This document shows positions 25,447-37,879 of a DNA stretch of 64,000 nucleotides, one piece after another. The stretch's first letter is position 1, and each line of letters begins with the position of its first letter. The notes under the pieces are model-generated. The model ran no database searches, had not been told where the DNA came from, and worked only from the letters and a program-made list of their open reading frames with translations. The position numbers and the translations under genes are program-made. Source of the stretch: Arachis hypogaea (Eukaryota > Streptophyta > Magnoliopsida > Fabales > Fabaceae); contig NW_027255450.1 in the NCBI RefSeq assembly GCF_003086295.3, forward strand, positions 370,094 to 434,093, written 5' to 3'.

Positions 25447-28400
25447 TTGTGTACTACCTAGCTGACTCTCTTAGTCTATCTAATGTCTCCTAATGCAGCT
25501 ATGAAGGGCAATGCATTGTGGAAACCGGGCACTGAAAGATCCATTTGCATGGAAACTTCCAAAGCACTAACTAAAAAGACTGCAACGTTCGGATTACTTG
25601 ACTCCTGCTCACCAGCACTATTACTACTGCTTGCTTCAAAAACTCCCGAACCATCATAGATAGCCAAAGTCATGTCACTCCCGCTCGGCGAATCAATCGC
25701 AAGTCCCAACCCAGAGAAAGAAAAAGGCGAAAGAGGCAGAGTGAAAGGATTGACTAATTGGTTGAATAAGTTCCGGAGGGGAGGTTAACAGAAGGCATGT
25801 TCCCATCCATAAGCAAGGAATTCAAAGGCCCATAATATCTACTAACGATTGGGGGGAAGATGTAGGAATCGAAAGACTCTTCATCTTCCTCAATGGAATT
25901 CCGGGCTTAGGTCCCCGCGCAGGGGTGATCTTTCTCAGACCTCTCTCCGGAGACCGTAATAAAGAGTCTTTGCTTACATTAGAAACGCGCTTCACTCCTT
26001 AAAAAGAGTTAATAATAATAATAATATTCATTACTTCACTGCCACGAACGTTAAAGAATCTTCCCTCGAACTTTCTTTCCACGAAATTCTGACTACGAAA
26101 GGGCAGTTTTTCAAAGCTTTATCATAGGGGGTGGAAGGAAAGAACTAAAATAAAAAGAAGATAGACTTTTACATCGTAAAGTGAACCAAGAACGGAAGTT
26201 ACTTCACTGGCTGAGCTGACAGGCTGATAGGATTTACTCGCTCAAAGGCAAATCGCCAACCAACAGAGATAGAAGTAAAGGAATTCCGCCCTTTAGGGGC
26301 CAGTCACTCTATTTAAGAAATATAGGCCCTCAACCAACTCCTCCTAAAGTCTTTGATATTCCCTGCGAATAACCTGGCCTGGATGCACTCCTGCTGGGCT
26401 TGAACCCGACTATTCAAGTCATCCACATAGGCATGATCTAGCTTCTTTCTCATTAAACCGGGCGCGTTTAGATATAGATAAGTTTTTAAGGCATGTTTTC
26501 ACTTTTCTTTCAACTCAGCTTGGTGATAGCTCATGGCTAAGATAGGTAGGTCCAGAGCTAGCTAGTGTTCAGAAGTCACTTAAGAAATTGAATATGGGTC
26601 CTATTAGAATAGGCTAGAATAGGCTGTAGCCGCAAAGAGATAGAGATTCGCATTCGGGAAGGGAACCATAGCAGCTGATAAAGGCAGCTGGTGGAGAAGA
26701 ACCGGGCTAAGAGCTGGGGCCTTAACAAAAAAGCTGCAGGAGCGCAGGTTGGGCAGTAAGCTTCGTTGATTTCCCACGAAGGAATCGTAATCTCGCTACT
26801 CCCCCTTTCTGTCCTAAGCGGGATTCAAAACCTTGTGTGAAGGAAAGGCTGTCAAAGTCGTTGACCATTAATCCGGTTGAAGGACAAATGGACAGTAAAT
26901 CAACAGAATCGAGTTGTTTGCAGGATACGGATTCGGCAGTCGAGACATCTATATCTATTTCATTAAGAAAGAGAGGAAAGGATGCAAGCAAGGAAGCGCT
27001 AACCTATACGACTGCTATTCTTATTGATCAATGTGGGCTAAAATAAAGCCAAAAAAGGGAACTAGAACGGGGCGAACAAAGGAAACGAAGCTTTGATGAT
27101 ACGTATCCATACCAAGCCCGGCGCTGCTTATTCACTAGAAAGAATGTGAGTGGGTATGACAGATTTCGTCTATAGGCGTGAAATAGGGTCTTTCACTCCT
27201 AGCGGTAGGAAGAGAGTCACTAGACTAGACCAGACACACCTGTCGATAGTGTACCCATCGGACGGCAGCCCTTTCGGTGCACTTATTGGAGTGCTCTTGG
27301 GGCCTGCCGCTTTCTCAATAGAAAATGGAAACTGTCAAGATTAGCCTACTGAAAGATTTTTCTTCTTATATATGTCATTTCTTTATTTATTTTCGTTGAT
27401 CGGTGTGAACCCGAAGTCAATTCATTCTCTTTAGCTGAAGTCAATCTTCATCCTTACAGCTGACCGAGTCGAAACCTACTGCTCAAGTCTGACGAATGCC
27501 GTTCATGTTCCTGGTGAAAAAGAAAAGAGTCGCTTTCCTTCCAGGACCGGATAAGGTCAAACTCTGGGCGGGCTGCCAGGTTTCGCCTACGCTACGGTTT
27601 CAAATCCCTACCCTACGCCTTACGAGGGCGCCCTAGCCAGATTCACTCCCAAAGGTCCATCAAGCCTTTGAAACTAGTTCAAATAGTCGTCAAAGTCGCA
27701 GTCAGTCTTAAGGGCCTGCTTTCAACGAGACTCTCTTAGCTGCATCAGCTTGTAAAACTCTCTCTCCTTCACCAGGAAAGGGAGAGCGGACAAAGTACCA
27801 GACGATTTGGGTTGGGTAGAGCGTACGATAAGAGTAAGCAGACGATGTCGATAGAAGACGATTCGTGGGATCTTCCTCAAAGTCAAAGAAAGATAAAAAT
27901 GAGCTAAAGAGGTTATGCCCAGCCCATGGAATTAGATGTCGAATGAGTACGATTTCGAGCATAAAGAGAGAAGAAAAAGGAACTTTTTAGCAAGATAGCT
28001 GCCAGAAAGACTGAGCTTAGGTGCATAGCGCTAAAATAAGTGGTTGAAGAGTAGCTTTCCATCCCGACAATGACTCTTTCCATTTTTGGGATTTCACTTA
28101 AAAAAAAGACTGGACTTCAAGCAGCAATGAGAGCAAAGGCAAGGAATTGATGCGCCCCTCCAACAAGAAAAGGGAATGGGGCAAGGCAAATTTCCAGACA
28201 ATGGCAAGTGCTTGAGAAGGAGCTGTGAAAGAAGGGGCTGCTAGAGAATAGGGAGCTCTTGAAGAAGAAGGGATTTCGGGGTGAACGGCATTCTACACTA
28301 GCTGTACTTTAGTAGTTTAGTAGCGCCTTTTGAATCAAATAGGCGAACCCTTTCCGAAAGGCGAACAGCCCGCATTGCAAGCAAATAGATAGCCCCCGCC

Positions 28401-28616
28401 CGTTTGAGTCGTTGCGAGCCGGAAAGCGTACCGGCGGGTCACGAAAGGGCCGCTTGCTTAATCTTTATTTTATTATATATAATATAAATACAAACAAAGA
28501 AGAAAATCATTTTTTTATCCAATTGTTCATTCCTGGGAAGAGGAAGAAGCAGATAGAGCAAAGGCCTCCTCCCTCCCTCTTCCCGAAGTGAGCGAATTGC
28601 ATGTAGAGATCCGTAG
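25447..28616. other. spacer, no gene assigned
   Basis: Frames at 25476-25709 minus (77 codons, Ser-rich) and 26722-26991 minus (89 codons) are open but carry no motif I can name. An (AAT)n run lies at about 26007-26025. The last 200 bases before trnI include an A/T-rich block (28463-28510) that could hold its promoter, though no clear CRTA box is visible. Confidence 0.4.
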
Positions 28617-28690
28617 GGGCTTATAGTTTAATTGGTTGAAACGTACCGCTCATAACGGTGATATTGTAGGTTCGAGCCCTACTAAGCCTA
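28617..28690 (+). tRNA. trnI-CAU: mitochondrial tRNA-Ile (CAU, lysidine type)
   Basis: The 74 nt fold as a cloverleaf: acceptor GGGCTTA with TAAGCCT (a G-T first pair), anticodon stem TACCG/CGGTG with loop CTCATAA and anticodon CAT at 28651-28653, T arm GTAGG-TTCGAGC-CCTAC, discriminator A at 28690. This is the native plant mitochondrial tRNA whose C34 is modified to lysidine so that it reads AUA as isoleucine. The next three genomic bases are CCA, so the 3' end may already be encoded. It stands alone, with no neighbouring gene within several kilobases. It differs clearly from the broken plastid trnI-CAU at 20.8 kb. Confidence 0.95.
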
Positions 28691-29220
28691 CCACCCCCTT
28701 CTCTTCACCCGATACAAGAAGCTTGACCCCATCGAAAAGGGCAAAGTCCCCTCCACTCTTCATTTTATGGGAAGACATCGCGTTCCTAGTCGATTTCCCT
28801 CATTGCACTGTCCCCTTAATGCTACGAAGTGAAGCAGGCATAGAGACCAACCGTAGGGTCTCTATCCTGTGATCTTTCATCAACCCCGGCTCGGTATCGG
28901 TAGTCTCAGTCTTTCCCTGCCTGCCCTGGTATGAGTTGAGAGTCTCTGAGGGAGTCTTATTCTACTCTAGGCTCACTCCACCCCCTGTGTTGTCTTATTT
29001 CAGGAGGGACTAGATTGTTAAGAAATCCCTGACTCTGTCTTTGGGCTAAAGCCTATAGTTCTCTCCTCACTAAAGGAAGTCTCTTAGTAAGTAGCATCAG
29101 CTCTTCCGGGGGGAAAGCCTAAGTAAGGAGTATTCGCGGGCTATCCACAAGCATTCTCCCCCTGACCCGCCTCCCAACCTCAAGATCATCAGCGGACGAC
29201 GCCTTCTTCCGAAAGCCCAT

Positions 29221-29406
29221 TTGTCTAAGGGCCTCCCTCTTTGCTTTGCCCCAGCGAAAGAGACTGAAAAAGATCCGTATCCGATTCCTCGGGTCTTGCT
29301 GCGTCAGCTACCGTAGATAGGAGGCTTTAGCCTATAAAGAAAGAAAGCAGCTTAGTAGTAGGAAGGAAGCAAAGAAAAGTATGCCCTACATGTCAACAGG
29401 GTGGAA
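29221..29406 (+). repeat. 186-bp direct repeat, copy 1
   Basis: From ttgtctaagggcctccctct to tgtcaacagggtggaa this segment is, by eye, identical to 32943-33128 in the same orientation. After the perfect block, copy 1 lacks about ten bases (gttcaaagca) and then resumes with tcgaagatga, so the homology extends slightly further in imperfect form. Copy 2 runs straight into the Ty3 protease remnant, so the repeat may itself derive from that element. Direct repeats of this size can recombine at low frequency in plant mitochondria. Confidence 0.95.
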
Positions 29407-29512
29407 TCGAAGATGAAAATGCATATGCCTAATACCCATTGATAAGCGGTTTAGGTAACTAGAGTAAGGCGAACTGGATCAGAACAATAAGAAATTATAG
29501 CTCGAATAGTTT

Positions 29513-29531
29513 GTAGGGGAACCTGTGGCTG
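29513..29531 (+). pseudogene. rrn18: possible rrn18 3'-end shard
   Basis: The bases gtaggggaacctgtggctgg match the extreme 3' region of plant mitochondrial 18S rRNA (GTAGGGGAACCTGTGGCTGG, followed there by ATTG). Homology stops at once on both sides. The match is only about 20 bases, but the motif is distinctive. Confidence 0.45.
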
Positions 29532-29984
29532 GCTATCTTATCCTACGCTCGTAGATTCACGTTTTCACTTCATTTTGAAGGCGGAAGCATACATCAAGAT
29601 CATGAAAACTTTCGTTTCACATTTGTATCAAAATGGGACTGAGGACACATCCAAGTCAATAGCTAGAGTTTTGCTGGGTGAAGAATTCTTTTGTCGGTAC
29701 GCGTGGCTAAGCCAAAGGCTCCCACGGCTGCTAGAAAGCACTGAAAGGCCTGCTCTGTGAGAAAGGGAAGATCTTGGTTCTGGAAGAAGCGGGTTCCGGC
29801 CCCTCCGCATCAAGATAGTCAATCGAGAGAAGTCAGTCGGTTCGGTGAAAGAACAGATACTTGACAGCTATGGGAAAGCTTTAAGATAGCATGTAGAAAG
29901 GGGCTGCTCCAACTCCATTTCCGTTCTCCATCAAAGAAGATTTGCCAATGAATAGCTTCGTCCAAAAATAAAGCTAATAGTAAG

Positions 29985-30345
29985 GCACGGGATGATCCGC
30001 AGGTGGTCTGCTATTGCCTGCCCCTTGTCTTACTCATTTAGAGCTTCTGGGTGACGTACGAACTCTGATAGTATCATCTGCCACCTTCCCTCACGGGCTG
30101 GCTAGATACTTCAGCGGGTCCATCCGCATGGTCGTATAGTTCAACATGTAGTGGCGTAGGCCCATGTAAGAGCACAACAGGTCTTTTCTAGAACCATATA
30201 CCTTTTCTCATAATCAGTGAACTTCTTGCTGAGTGCTGAGTCTAGTAAATGGCTTGCTGACCAAGGACACAACTCATGGATGCTTTCATTACTGAAGGAG
30301 AGGTCGACCAGGCGTTGGCGGGGGAAACTGACCCGGGCTCCATTT
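29985..30345 (-). mobile_element. Ty3-gypsy RT-RNase H remnant
   Basis: The minus strand reads, through several frameshifts, PPTPGRPLLQ, then GQQAIY, then SKKFTDYEKRYMVLEKTCCA, then LRHYMLNYTT and MRMDPLKYL, then GRWQMILSEF and DKGQAIADHL. This is in order the connection and RNase H region of a plant Ty3 polyprotein. Stops and shifts occur in every part. It lies 0.6 kb from copy 1 of the 186-bp repeat, in the opposite orientation to the Ty3 remnant that follows copy 2. Confidence 0.85.
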
Positions 30346-32942
30346 CGGAAGATCTTCCGTCTAAGGGCCCTCTTCCTATTTAGGGGGTTTCATTACTGTG
30401 AGCTCGCAATGAGCTTGGAGGCGTCTATGTGTAAGTGGGGGTGAGGCAGAGTATGGGTAAGTTTTCTATCTCAAAGGCCCTTTTTCTCTAATATAGGATA
30501 AATCGCAATTATAGAGTCATTTCAGCAGAGAAAGATTAAGGCGGAGTTATTAAGACGACGAGTTAGGGTTATTTAGCGGAACAGGCATCTGTGCTCTTCG
30601 AGCGAAAAAAAAGACTATTAGACTAACTCCAAGTATGAGGGAATAGGGATGAGTTTCACATAGTGAAACGTGAGCGTAGCCCTATTCTAAAAGAATCGAG
30701 GGACCGAAGGAGAAGAAGAAAGAGGTTTGGAAGGAATCCTGAACCTGTGGTGGCGTTCTTGTGCTAATCGGTCTCTGAAAGAAGGTGAAAAAGAGGCAAG
30801 GGCGACTCAAGCAGCACCTACTAAGGGAACTTGTCCACGAATGTTGCATTCACCGGGACACTCCAGCCTTACTATTTATAAAGATAGACCCTGCTGTGAC
30901 ATGCCTTGATGCGAGGTTGAGCCTTAGGCTATCGAGCTTCGCAAGGAGATTGCCTTTCACCGAAAGCATAAGGGAATGTGACTAATCTCCGGGAATGGGC
31001 GGGGAGGCTGAGGGAGGACATAAATCTCCTTAAGCCGCTCATATAGGAGTACCTTCAAGGATGAATGTAGGACAGATTTGTGAATGTTCACTTGGGTTAG
31101 CCGGGAGCCTGCTAGACAGGCATTATCGAATAGCGCTCTTTGGAAGGGTTAACCTCTTTTGTATATAAGCAGTCAAACAAGATCGGATTGAATCTAGCCT
31201 GACAAGCAAGCAATGGGAGTTCGAACCTCCCTCGATCTATTCTATGGTGATTAAAGCGCGTGTTTACCTTTTTGAAAAAGATGCCTGCTCTCCTAAGCAT
31301 GAAAATTTCCTTAACTCAGAGAATGCTTTGGTACAGAATAAGCTGTTGGTTTAAATCAATGAATCTGTGTCTAAAGTTCATTCCAAGCTAGACAATGTCC
31401 ATGAAAAGGTAACCCAACACTCAAAGCTGGTTAGAGATCTTATCTCTGCTCTCGAGTATCGACTGGCTACTATCTGGGAGGAACTTCAATAAAAGAAGAA
31501 GCGAGGCAGAAAACTTAAAGTTAATGAGAGACGCCATGCTCGCAAATGAGCAACCCGATCGGAAGTTCTTTTATGCGATAAGACGGGACTGGGCCGGTTT
31601 AAAACTCGAAGTCGTAATTAGGCCTGCCGTTCTTAAAGAGAAGAATGACGAAAAAGAGGATTTGACATAAAGAGAGGTCAAGTAAGAAGGAAGGAGATGA
31701 ATGGAAAACAGCATTGAAAACCAAATTCAGCCTCTGTCAGAGGTTTTCCTAAATCAAGAAAGGGGCGCATCGGTAAAGACATTACATTACAGCTAACCGA
31801 ACTGCGTAACCAAAGCGACTCCTCTTGACGGAAGAGGCGGGATCCTATTCCCCGATGTTCCTGTTCTTAAAACTCCATTCCCTGCGCCAGTACTTACTTC
31901 CTGCCTCTAGTTCGAACTTCTAGTACGACAAGACAAGTTGTGGTTATAATAATTATTGTAGTCTAAGTAAGAATCGATTCAAGAGGTCTCCAAGCAATCG
32001 CAGCTACTTTCTCTTCCACTGCCTTCTCTAAACCAGCAACAACGGATACGAGAAGAGCTGCAGCGGCTAGGCTTATAGCGCTTACGAGAGCAGCCTATGA
32101 GGATTCCCTTTCTATCAAGGCATGATCTTCCTTTTCTTTATCTCACTTCCTTCCTCAACACGGATTCATGGGAAGGGGAAAAGATCCGAACGTTAAAGAG
32201 CGGATAAGGAGATAAGACCCGGTAAGCATCCCACAGCGAAGGGTAGAAGAATCAGTCTAAGGCTATGCTCTGGGTTCTGGGAAGGTAGTTCAGTCACACC
32301 CGATGGATAAGCAGTGATTCCTCTCTTAGCATCTTACCCGGCAAAAAGCCTTAAAGAATGAATAACAGGTATTGGACTGCTTTCAAAGGCAAGGGGGGGG
32401 ATTACTCTTAACTAACTAAGCCTAAAGGCTATCCAGCTTAAGGATGAAATTCTTTAGAAGGCGGGCGGTAGCAAAGGCAGAAGGAAAAGGCTTAGTCACC
32501 AGTTTCATACGAACTCACGAAGAAGGAAGGATGCCGGGTCCTCCCCTTCCCTTGGGTTGACCGTAACTATTTAGTTTATACATCTAGTGTGACTAGAAAG
32601 GCTTATTAATTCTTATTCCATTTCGTTTTGAAAGTAAGATGCTACTAAAACTTTAGTCTGTATACCCTTGCTTGAATTTAGGCTCTCTTAATAGGTAGTA
32701 AGTTGCTGTAGCGCATCAACCATGTCATTTTTTCCATATCCTACTATTCCTGTGGAAGTCTTTTTCATCTTGGGACTTTTCGTACGTTTTTCCTCCATTC
32801 CAGTAGCATTTTCTTCATCTGCTTATGTGTCTGCCGATGGTGATGCTGTTCTATATCTTGATTCTGTTTTAGACCTATAGGCTAGTATCCATCGATTAGC
32901 TCGGCTTGTCCTATGTTTTAGCTTAACTCATCGTATCGGCGG
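30346..32942. other. spacer, no gene seen
   Basis: Frames such as 30217-30444 and 30727-30909 plus are short and unassigned. A T-arm-like hairpin (gggagttcgaacctccc near 31212) was considered and rejected as a tRNA. Nothing else is recognised. Confidence 0.4.
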
Positions 32943-33128
32943 TTGTCTAAGGGCCTCCCTCTTTGCTTTGCCCCAGCGAAAGAGACTGAAAAAGATCCGT
33001 ATCCGATTCCTCGGGTCTTGCTGCGTCAGCTACCGTAGATAGGAGGCTTTAGCCTATAAAGAAAGAAAGCAGCTTAGTAGTAGGAAGGAAGCAAAGAAAA
33101 GTATGCCCTACATGTCAACAGGGTGGAA
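32943..33128 (+). repeat. 186-bp direct repeat, copy 2
   Basis: This matches 29221-29406 base for base by eye and in direct orientation, 3.7 kb away. The right end continues without a break into the Ty3 frame beginning VEVQSIEDEYMEAPMKK, so copy 2 retains the fuller context and copy 1 is the truncated duplicate. Confidence 0.95.
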
Positions 33129-34530
33129 GTTCAAAGCATCGAAGATGAGTACATGGAAGCACCAATGAAGAAAGTCCAGAGTGCAGATATAACCTTCTCG
33201 ACAGAAGACATCTTGCTGGACAGGAAGAAGCATACATAAGCGGCCTCTGGTGACATCGGCGAAAGAAAGAAGGCTACCGCGGGTAGAGATCGACCCTGGG
33301 GCCTCCATCAACGTGATGCCACTGCGGGCCCTAGCCGATCTTGGAATTCATTCCTACGAGCCGGCTAAGTCAGACCAAGGTGACTATTCCGGGGTACAAT
33401 GCCGACTCGCAAAGAGCCATCGGCAAGATTCGTCTCTTGTGTGTGCCAAACATGGGATCTGAAGACTGAGGTCACTTCTTACGTGATTGACGGTGACACC
33501 TCCTAAACTTCCTGCTTGGATCCACAGCGTGGTACCTTCCACCCTTCATCAATGCTTCAAATACGTTGATGAGAAGGGATAAACTGGGTATTTGCCGACA
33601 AGAAGCCCTTTTTTAAAGGAGTCTAGGCATACTGTCTGTACGGATGCGCGTCTTTACAACGACGGCCCAGCCCAGCCCAGACAGTGATGGATGGATGGAT
33701 GACGAAAGCCCGCCAGCGAAAGCCGAAGCACAGGTTCGTAGACCTCTCCGAATCCCAAAGTCGAAAGCTAAGGGATTTACGGTCAACGCTATCTCAAAGA
33801 GCATGACCCCGTTGACGAAATCTCTAAACTGGGGCTGGGGGAATTACTTCAACTCTCGGTAAAGATGCCACTTCCTGCATTACAGCAACCTTCTCAGGCA
33901 GAGGACCCTAATGGAGCGACATTCGTCCTCTCAATGGAAGGTTTTTTTCCTCATCTTTCACAGGGTAGCCCGGAAGTCTTCTTCTACGCTGGAAAGAATC
34001 GTCACCGATGGTGAGATAAGAAAGAGAAAAGTCCGATTGCAAAGAAGCGAAGGACATGGGCTATGACCTTGAGGAGCCTGTCGGGCTGAAGTGAAGAACG
34101 GTCGAGGCAGAAAAGTGCCCCTCGAGCCGCATCTAAGTGAAGAAGAAAGGGAAGCTTGGCTAGCCGGCCAGTACGTCGATCTCATAAAACATAGGCTTGG
34201 GCTACCTGCCAACTCCGCTCCCTGCGCCGAAAACTTTGTCTGACGCCGAAAGTTCTGGAGATCTTTCTTTCAGATCTCTTCCAAATGTCTATAAACTCTG
34301 TCTCCGTCAAACAAAGAGCAAAGAGACGAGAGTCAGTTCAAGAATAGGATGTAGAGCCTGTGCCCCCTACATAGGACGAGGTCAAGTAAATGGATCTCGG
34401 GCCTGTTGACAATCCTCGCCCTGTATTCCTAAGTGCAAGCTTCTCAAATGAAAGAGATTTGACAGTACATGGATCTACTCAGAAAATTCTTTGATGTTTT
34501 CGCTTGGAGCTACGCCGAACTGGACTAGAC
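33121..34530 (+). mobile_element. Ty3-gypsy gag-protease-RT linker remnant
   Basis: Consecutive plus-strand pieces match a plant Ty3 polyprotein in order: ADITFSTEDILLDRKKH, then (after a one-base shift) RPLVTSAKERRLPRVEIDPG with ASINVMPLRALADLGI, where DPGAS replaces the protease DGGAS/DSGAS active-site motif. These are followed by EVTSYVIDGDTS, VVPSTLHQCFKYVDEKG and VFADKKPFFKGV. After about 750 unclear bases come LGPVDNPRPVFLSAS and FFDVFAWSYAELD, the segment just before the reverse transcriptase. Multiple shifts and stops make it non-functional. A short CCCAG repeat and a GATG repeat (33666-33702) lie inside. Confidence 0.88.
33666..33702 (+). repeat. short tandem repeats (CCCAG)3 and (GATG)4
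   Basis: Three copies of cccag are followed a few bases later by four copies of gatg. They lie inside the degenerate middle of the Ty3 remnant and are probably replication slippage. Confidence 0.8.
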
Positions 34531-35728
34531 CGAAAGATAAATGAGTTAGCTCAGGCTCAGGGCGTGAAAGAAAATAGATAAGAAAGGCGATTCCTGATCT
34601 GAAGAGTTTAGTTGCTATAGTGGAATCTGTTGAATTTGGGAAGGCTCACAGGGTGGTATATCCTTACATATAGAAGTAGTTTTCCGGCTCCGGTCAAATG
34701 GATTTAGGAAAGCTTCCACGTGACATCCTCAAGTTAGTCTTCTGCTTGAACTGTCTTATCGAAAGCTAAAGGTAGTTAACCTAGGGGAAGAATCCGACTA
34801 AGCTTTGCCTTGAACTTGGCACCTTACCTTCTAATCCTTTGCTTGGGAATTAGATTAAATAAAGAGGACTCACTGATTGGACAGTGGCACTGGAATGATA
34901 GCAAGCATCCCTTCTTCTCTTTATTGGTATGAAAGAAGTAGCTAGGACCCATCTCCCTCACAGTGTCCTTTCCTTTCGCGGATTCTCTAAGAGCGGCATC
35001 CACATGATCAGAAAGTAGTGACGAAGGGTCAGGTAAAAGTGCTAACATGCAAAGAACGGAAATGCCGACAACATTGGGGATAGGAGCTTCGCCCGGCGAA
35101 ACCCCATGCTTTGAGAGTTCCTTTCTGCCAGCACTTTCTTTCTCTACCCGGGAGTCACTTCATCAGTACCTGGGGCTACTGTCCCAGGATGCCAAAGGTA
35201 TGATCCATACATGGAAAGTGTCAACTTTGACTCACAAGCGCCACCCTCACCGGGTAAATCCGGAGAAGGGCAACCGCTTCTGTAGGTAACGACTCAAATT
35301 AAGATTTTCATTTATAGAGTCGTGAACCAACGAGTCTTTAAGTAAGTGGGCGTTAAGCGTAACGAGCTTACATTACAGGAGGTAGAAAATCTTTGCCGTT
35401 AGTCTTTTAGAAAGAAATATTCAAGCTAGGCTAGTAAGAGAAGGAATACAGGTAAGAAGTCGAGAAGTCAAGTACTTAGAAGATGTCCCTATGGGGTTGT
35501 AAGATGAAAGATGTGGTGCGGGAATTAGCTTATATACAGAAATTTCAAATCCAATCTTTCTAAAGAATCGCCATCCCACGGTCTCACCTGCGGCATTACC
35601 ATATATACGCTTCGGGATACCCGAGACCAGGTTTAGCGAAGCCTAGTGAGTGTAGCCTTCCAGCCTGCACGAAGAGCGAAGTGCTAAGCTTTATAAATAG
35701 CTTACTTGATAAAGTCAAGTACTCATTG

Positions 35729-35750
35729 CATGTGTTATGCTTAACACATG
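35729..35750. repeat. perfect hairpin, 9-bp stem, TGCT loop
   Basis: CATGTGTTA and TAACACATG form a perfect stem around a four-base loop. No gene adjoins it. Confidence 0.6.
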
Positions 35751-37852
35751 TTGGTCGTTTAGTCGAGACAGGTGTAGAGGTTTTTTAACCAGGAAAGACA
35801 TCCCAGGGAACAGGCAAGATTAGTGGCCTTTAAGAGGACAAGACTAGCTACTTTCGAACTGTTTCCCATCCGGGTAACAAGTCAGAGTTCAGGCTTCAAA
35901 GGCTGGTCCAATCTGCAATGAGAATTGAAGCGACCGGTGCATTTCGATGGAAATCCCACCGCTGCCCGATCTCAAGAGAATCGAAACTCCTTGTTTCGCG
36001 TGTAAGGAGAGAAAAAATGAATGGGGTGGAAGGTTGCCAAACAAACAAATAGGATCGAATCCTACCCCGCCTTCAGTCGATGGGCGCCCCGACCGCTGCT
36101 TGGGGTGGCGTAGCATAAGTAGTTTCCTGAAAAGGGTTGAGCGGTTCTCGAGGATCTGCCACCTAGAGGACTGAAATGTTTTGAGTAGTAGACGATTTGA
36201 TAGGATTTTTTGCTCCAAAGGTGGGCATAACGAGGCTCACTAGCGGTTGTTTAGGTGCCGTAGACTGCTTTTCAAAGTCTCCATAACAGGGTTTGATCAT
36301 AAGGAGGAGAAGGCTGATTCAAGTTAGCTTAGAAGTAATCGGATTGACTGCCCGTGGGTATATCTTAGACTATTGATTGACTTCCTGAAAAGATGAAAAC
36401 GGTTGTCTCCTTGTTCGATTCTGAATGCCTCTTCCTCAGCGAACATCTCTTGGACTAACTCGCCAAGGGCTGAATTAGAAAAGGAAGGAAAGGCTTCGTG
36501 CCCCAGGCTGTCTTTCTTAATGGCAGCGATTGCAATTTCTTATTATAATATAGGCTATTTGCCTTGCTATTCCTCCCTCTCCCGTTGGATGCTCATCTTT
36601 CTAGGTTCAGCCTTAGATTCAATCCCGTTGATTGATCTTTCTCCTTAGTTTATTAGCTTAGCCCCGCTAATCCTCCCTTTAGTGATATCATATTCTCTCA
36701 GAAAAATCCTTTACATCCTCTTTCCTGAAGCACGTTCTTTTCCTCAGGTAATCAATCCTCCTTTAGGGCGGAATGACTCTCTCTCGTCCTGTTGGTAAGG
36801 AGAGCAGGCTGTCTTCCCATTCCCCTATCATCTTAGTCAGCGGAGATGCTTTCGATTCCATCCTAGCTGTCTCAGCCCAGTCTCGGTTCAATCAGTGCGC
36901 TATCAGTCCAGTACCATTAGCTCTCCAAGGATAACAATCCATTCTTTCCAGGGAAGGAAAGGAGGCAAAACAGTACATATGCGATGGTTGTTAGACTATT
37001 CCCATTCTAACTAGAAGCTAAGAAAAGAACGAGAGACCCACGACTCTAAAAGCAATCAGGATATAAGGTCTAGAATCTTATACCATGTGCTTTCCTGAGT
37101 CAATAAGGAAGGGGACCTTTTCATACATCAGGAAGCTAGGGAACGGAACTTCCTTCTAGCCTACCGTCTATCACTACCTTAACTTACTTTTCAGATTCAC
37201 CCGAGCCGAGGAGAACTCGGATTGAAGACTGTGCAGTGCTTTCCTCTGTTAGTTGTGCTAGGCTGTCTGCGTAATGAACTACTGATCTAGAAATTCGAAG
37301 AGGCAGGAGCTTTTATCTTCCTCATGACTTGTTAGCCGACATTGAATAAGTCAGGAAGAGAGGGCAGAAGAAGAGAAACTGGCTTCTCCTGTGTACTTAT
37401 ATAGAAGACTCATATTCTTTATACGACGATTCATTTAAGCAGGCTTTAAAGCTTTAAGAGCTAGGCCTTGAGCCTTTACCTACCTAAAGAAATTCCCTTG
37501 TGCCGGATCGATCCTTTCTCTTCCCTCTCCTTCTACTGCTGTGAGTGCTGACTATCTTCCGAATGTTGCTGCCCTTCTGCTGCCGCCTATGGTGCTGGTA
37601 GGCCATCATCTGTGTGTGGTTTTGACGCGGATCTAGTCTGGGAACTTATGCCGGCTTAGTCAGTCTGAAGCTGCCCTCAGCTCTTGTTTAGGTGTGATGA
37701 GCTACCCGGGCATTCTATCTAATCTCGTAGTGGAAAGGCAACTGTTTGCTTCGAAATAGTCTTGCTTGCGGTTCGTGACCTAAGCGACCACGGGTTTGAA
37801 TATAGCTGTGAAAGGTATGCCCAGATACGGGAACAGCTGATTCAAGTGCATC

Positions 37853-37879
37853 TTTTTTTCTCTTCTATAGAGAAAAAAA
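37853..37879. repeat. A/T-rich perfect hairpin, 11-bp stem
   Basis: TTTTTTTCTCT and AGAGAAAAAAA pair perfectly around TCTAT. With its poly-T/poly-A arms it resembles an intrinsic terminator in shape on either strand, but no gene precedes it and plant mitochondria are not known to use such terminators. Confidence 0.6.

Larger units (their letters stand above)
28694..29984. other. spacer containing a repeat copy and an rrn18 shard
   Basis: No gene seen. It contains copy 1 of the 186-bp direct repeat and an approximately 19-base match to the 3' end of rrn18, both listed separately. Confidence 0.45.

Noticed and set aside
31170..31245. A tRNA-like T arm (gggagttcgaacctccc) near 31212-31228
   Set aside because: No acceptor stem, D arm or anticodon arm can be fitted around it at tRNA spacing; it is a self-complementary hairpin that looks like a T arm on either strand.
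35889..36218. A 109-codon minus-strand ORF with an overlapping plus-strand frame
   Set aside because: No motif or homology recognised, and the overlapping opposite frame is equally plausible; I could not support a gene call.
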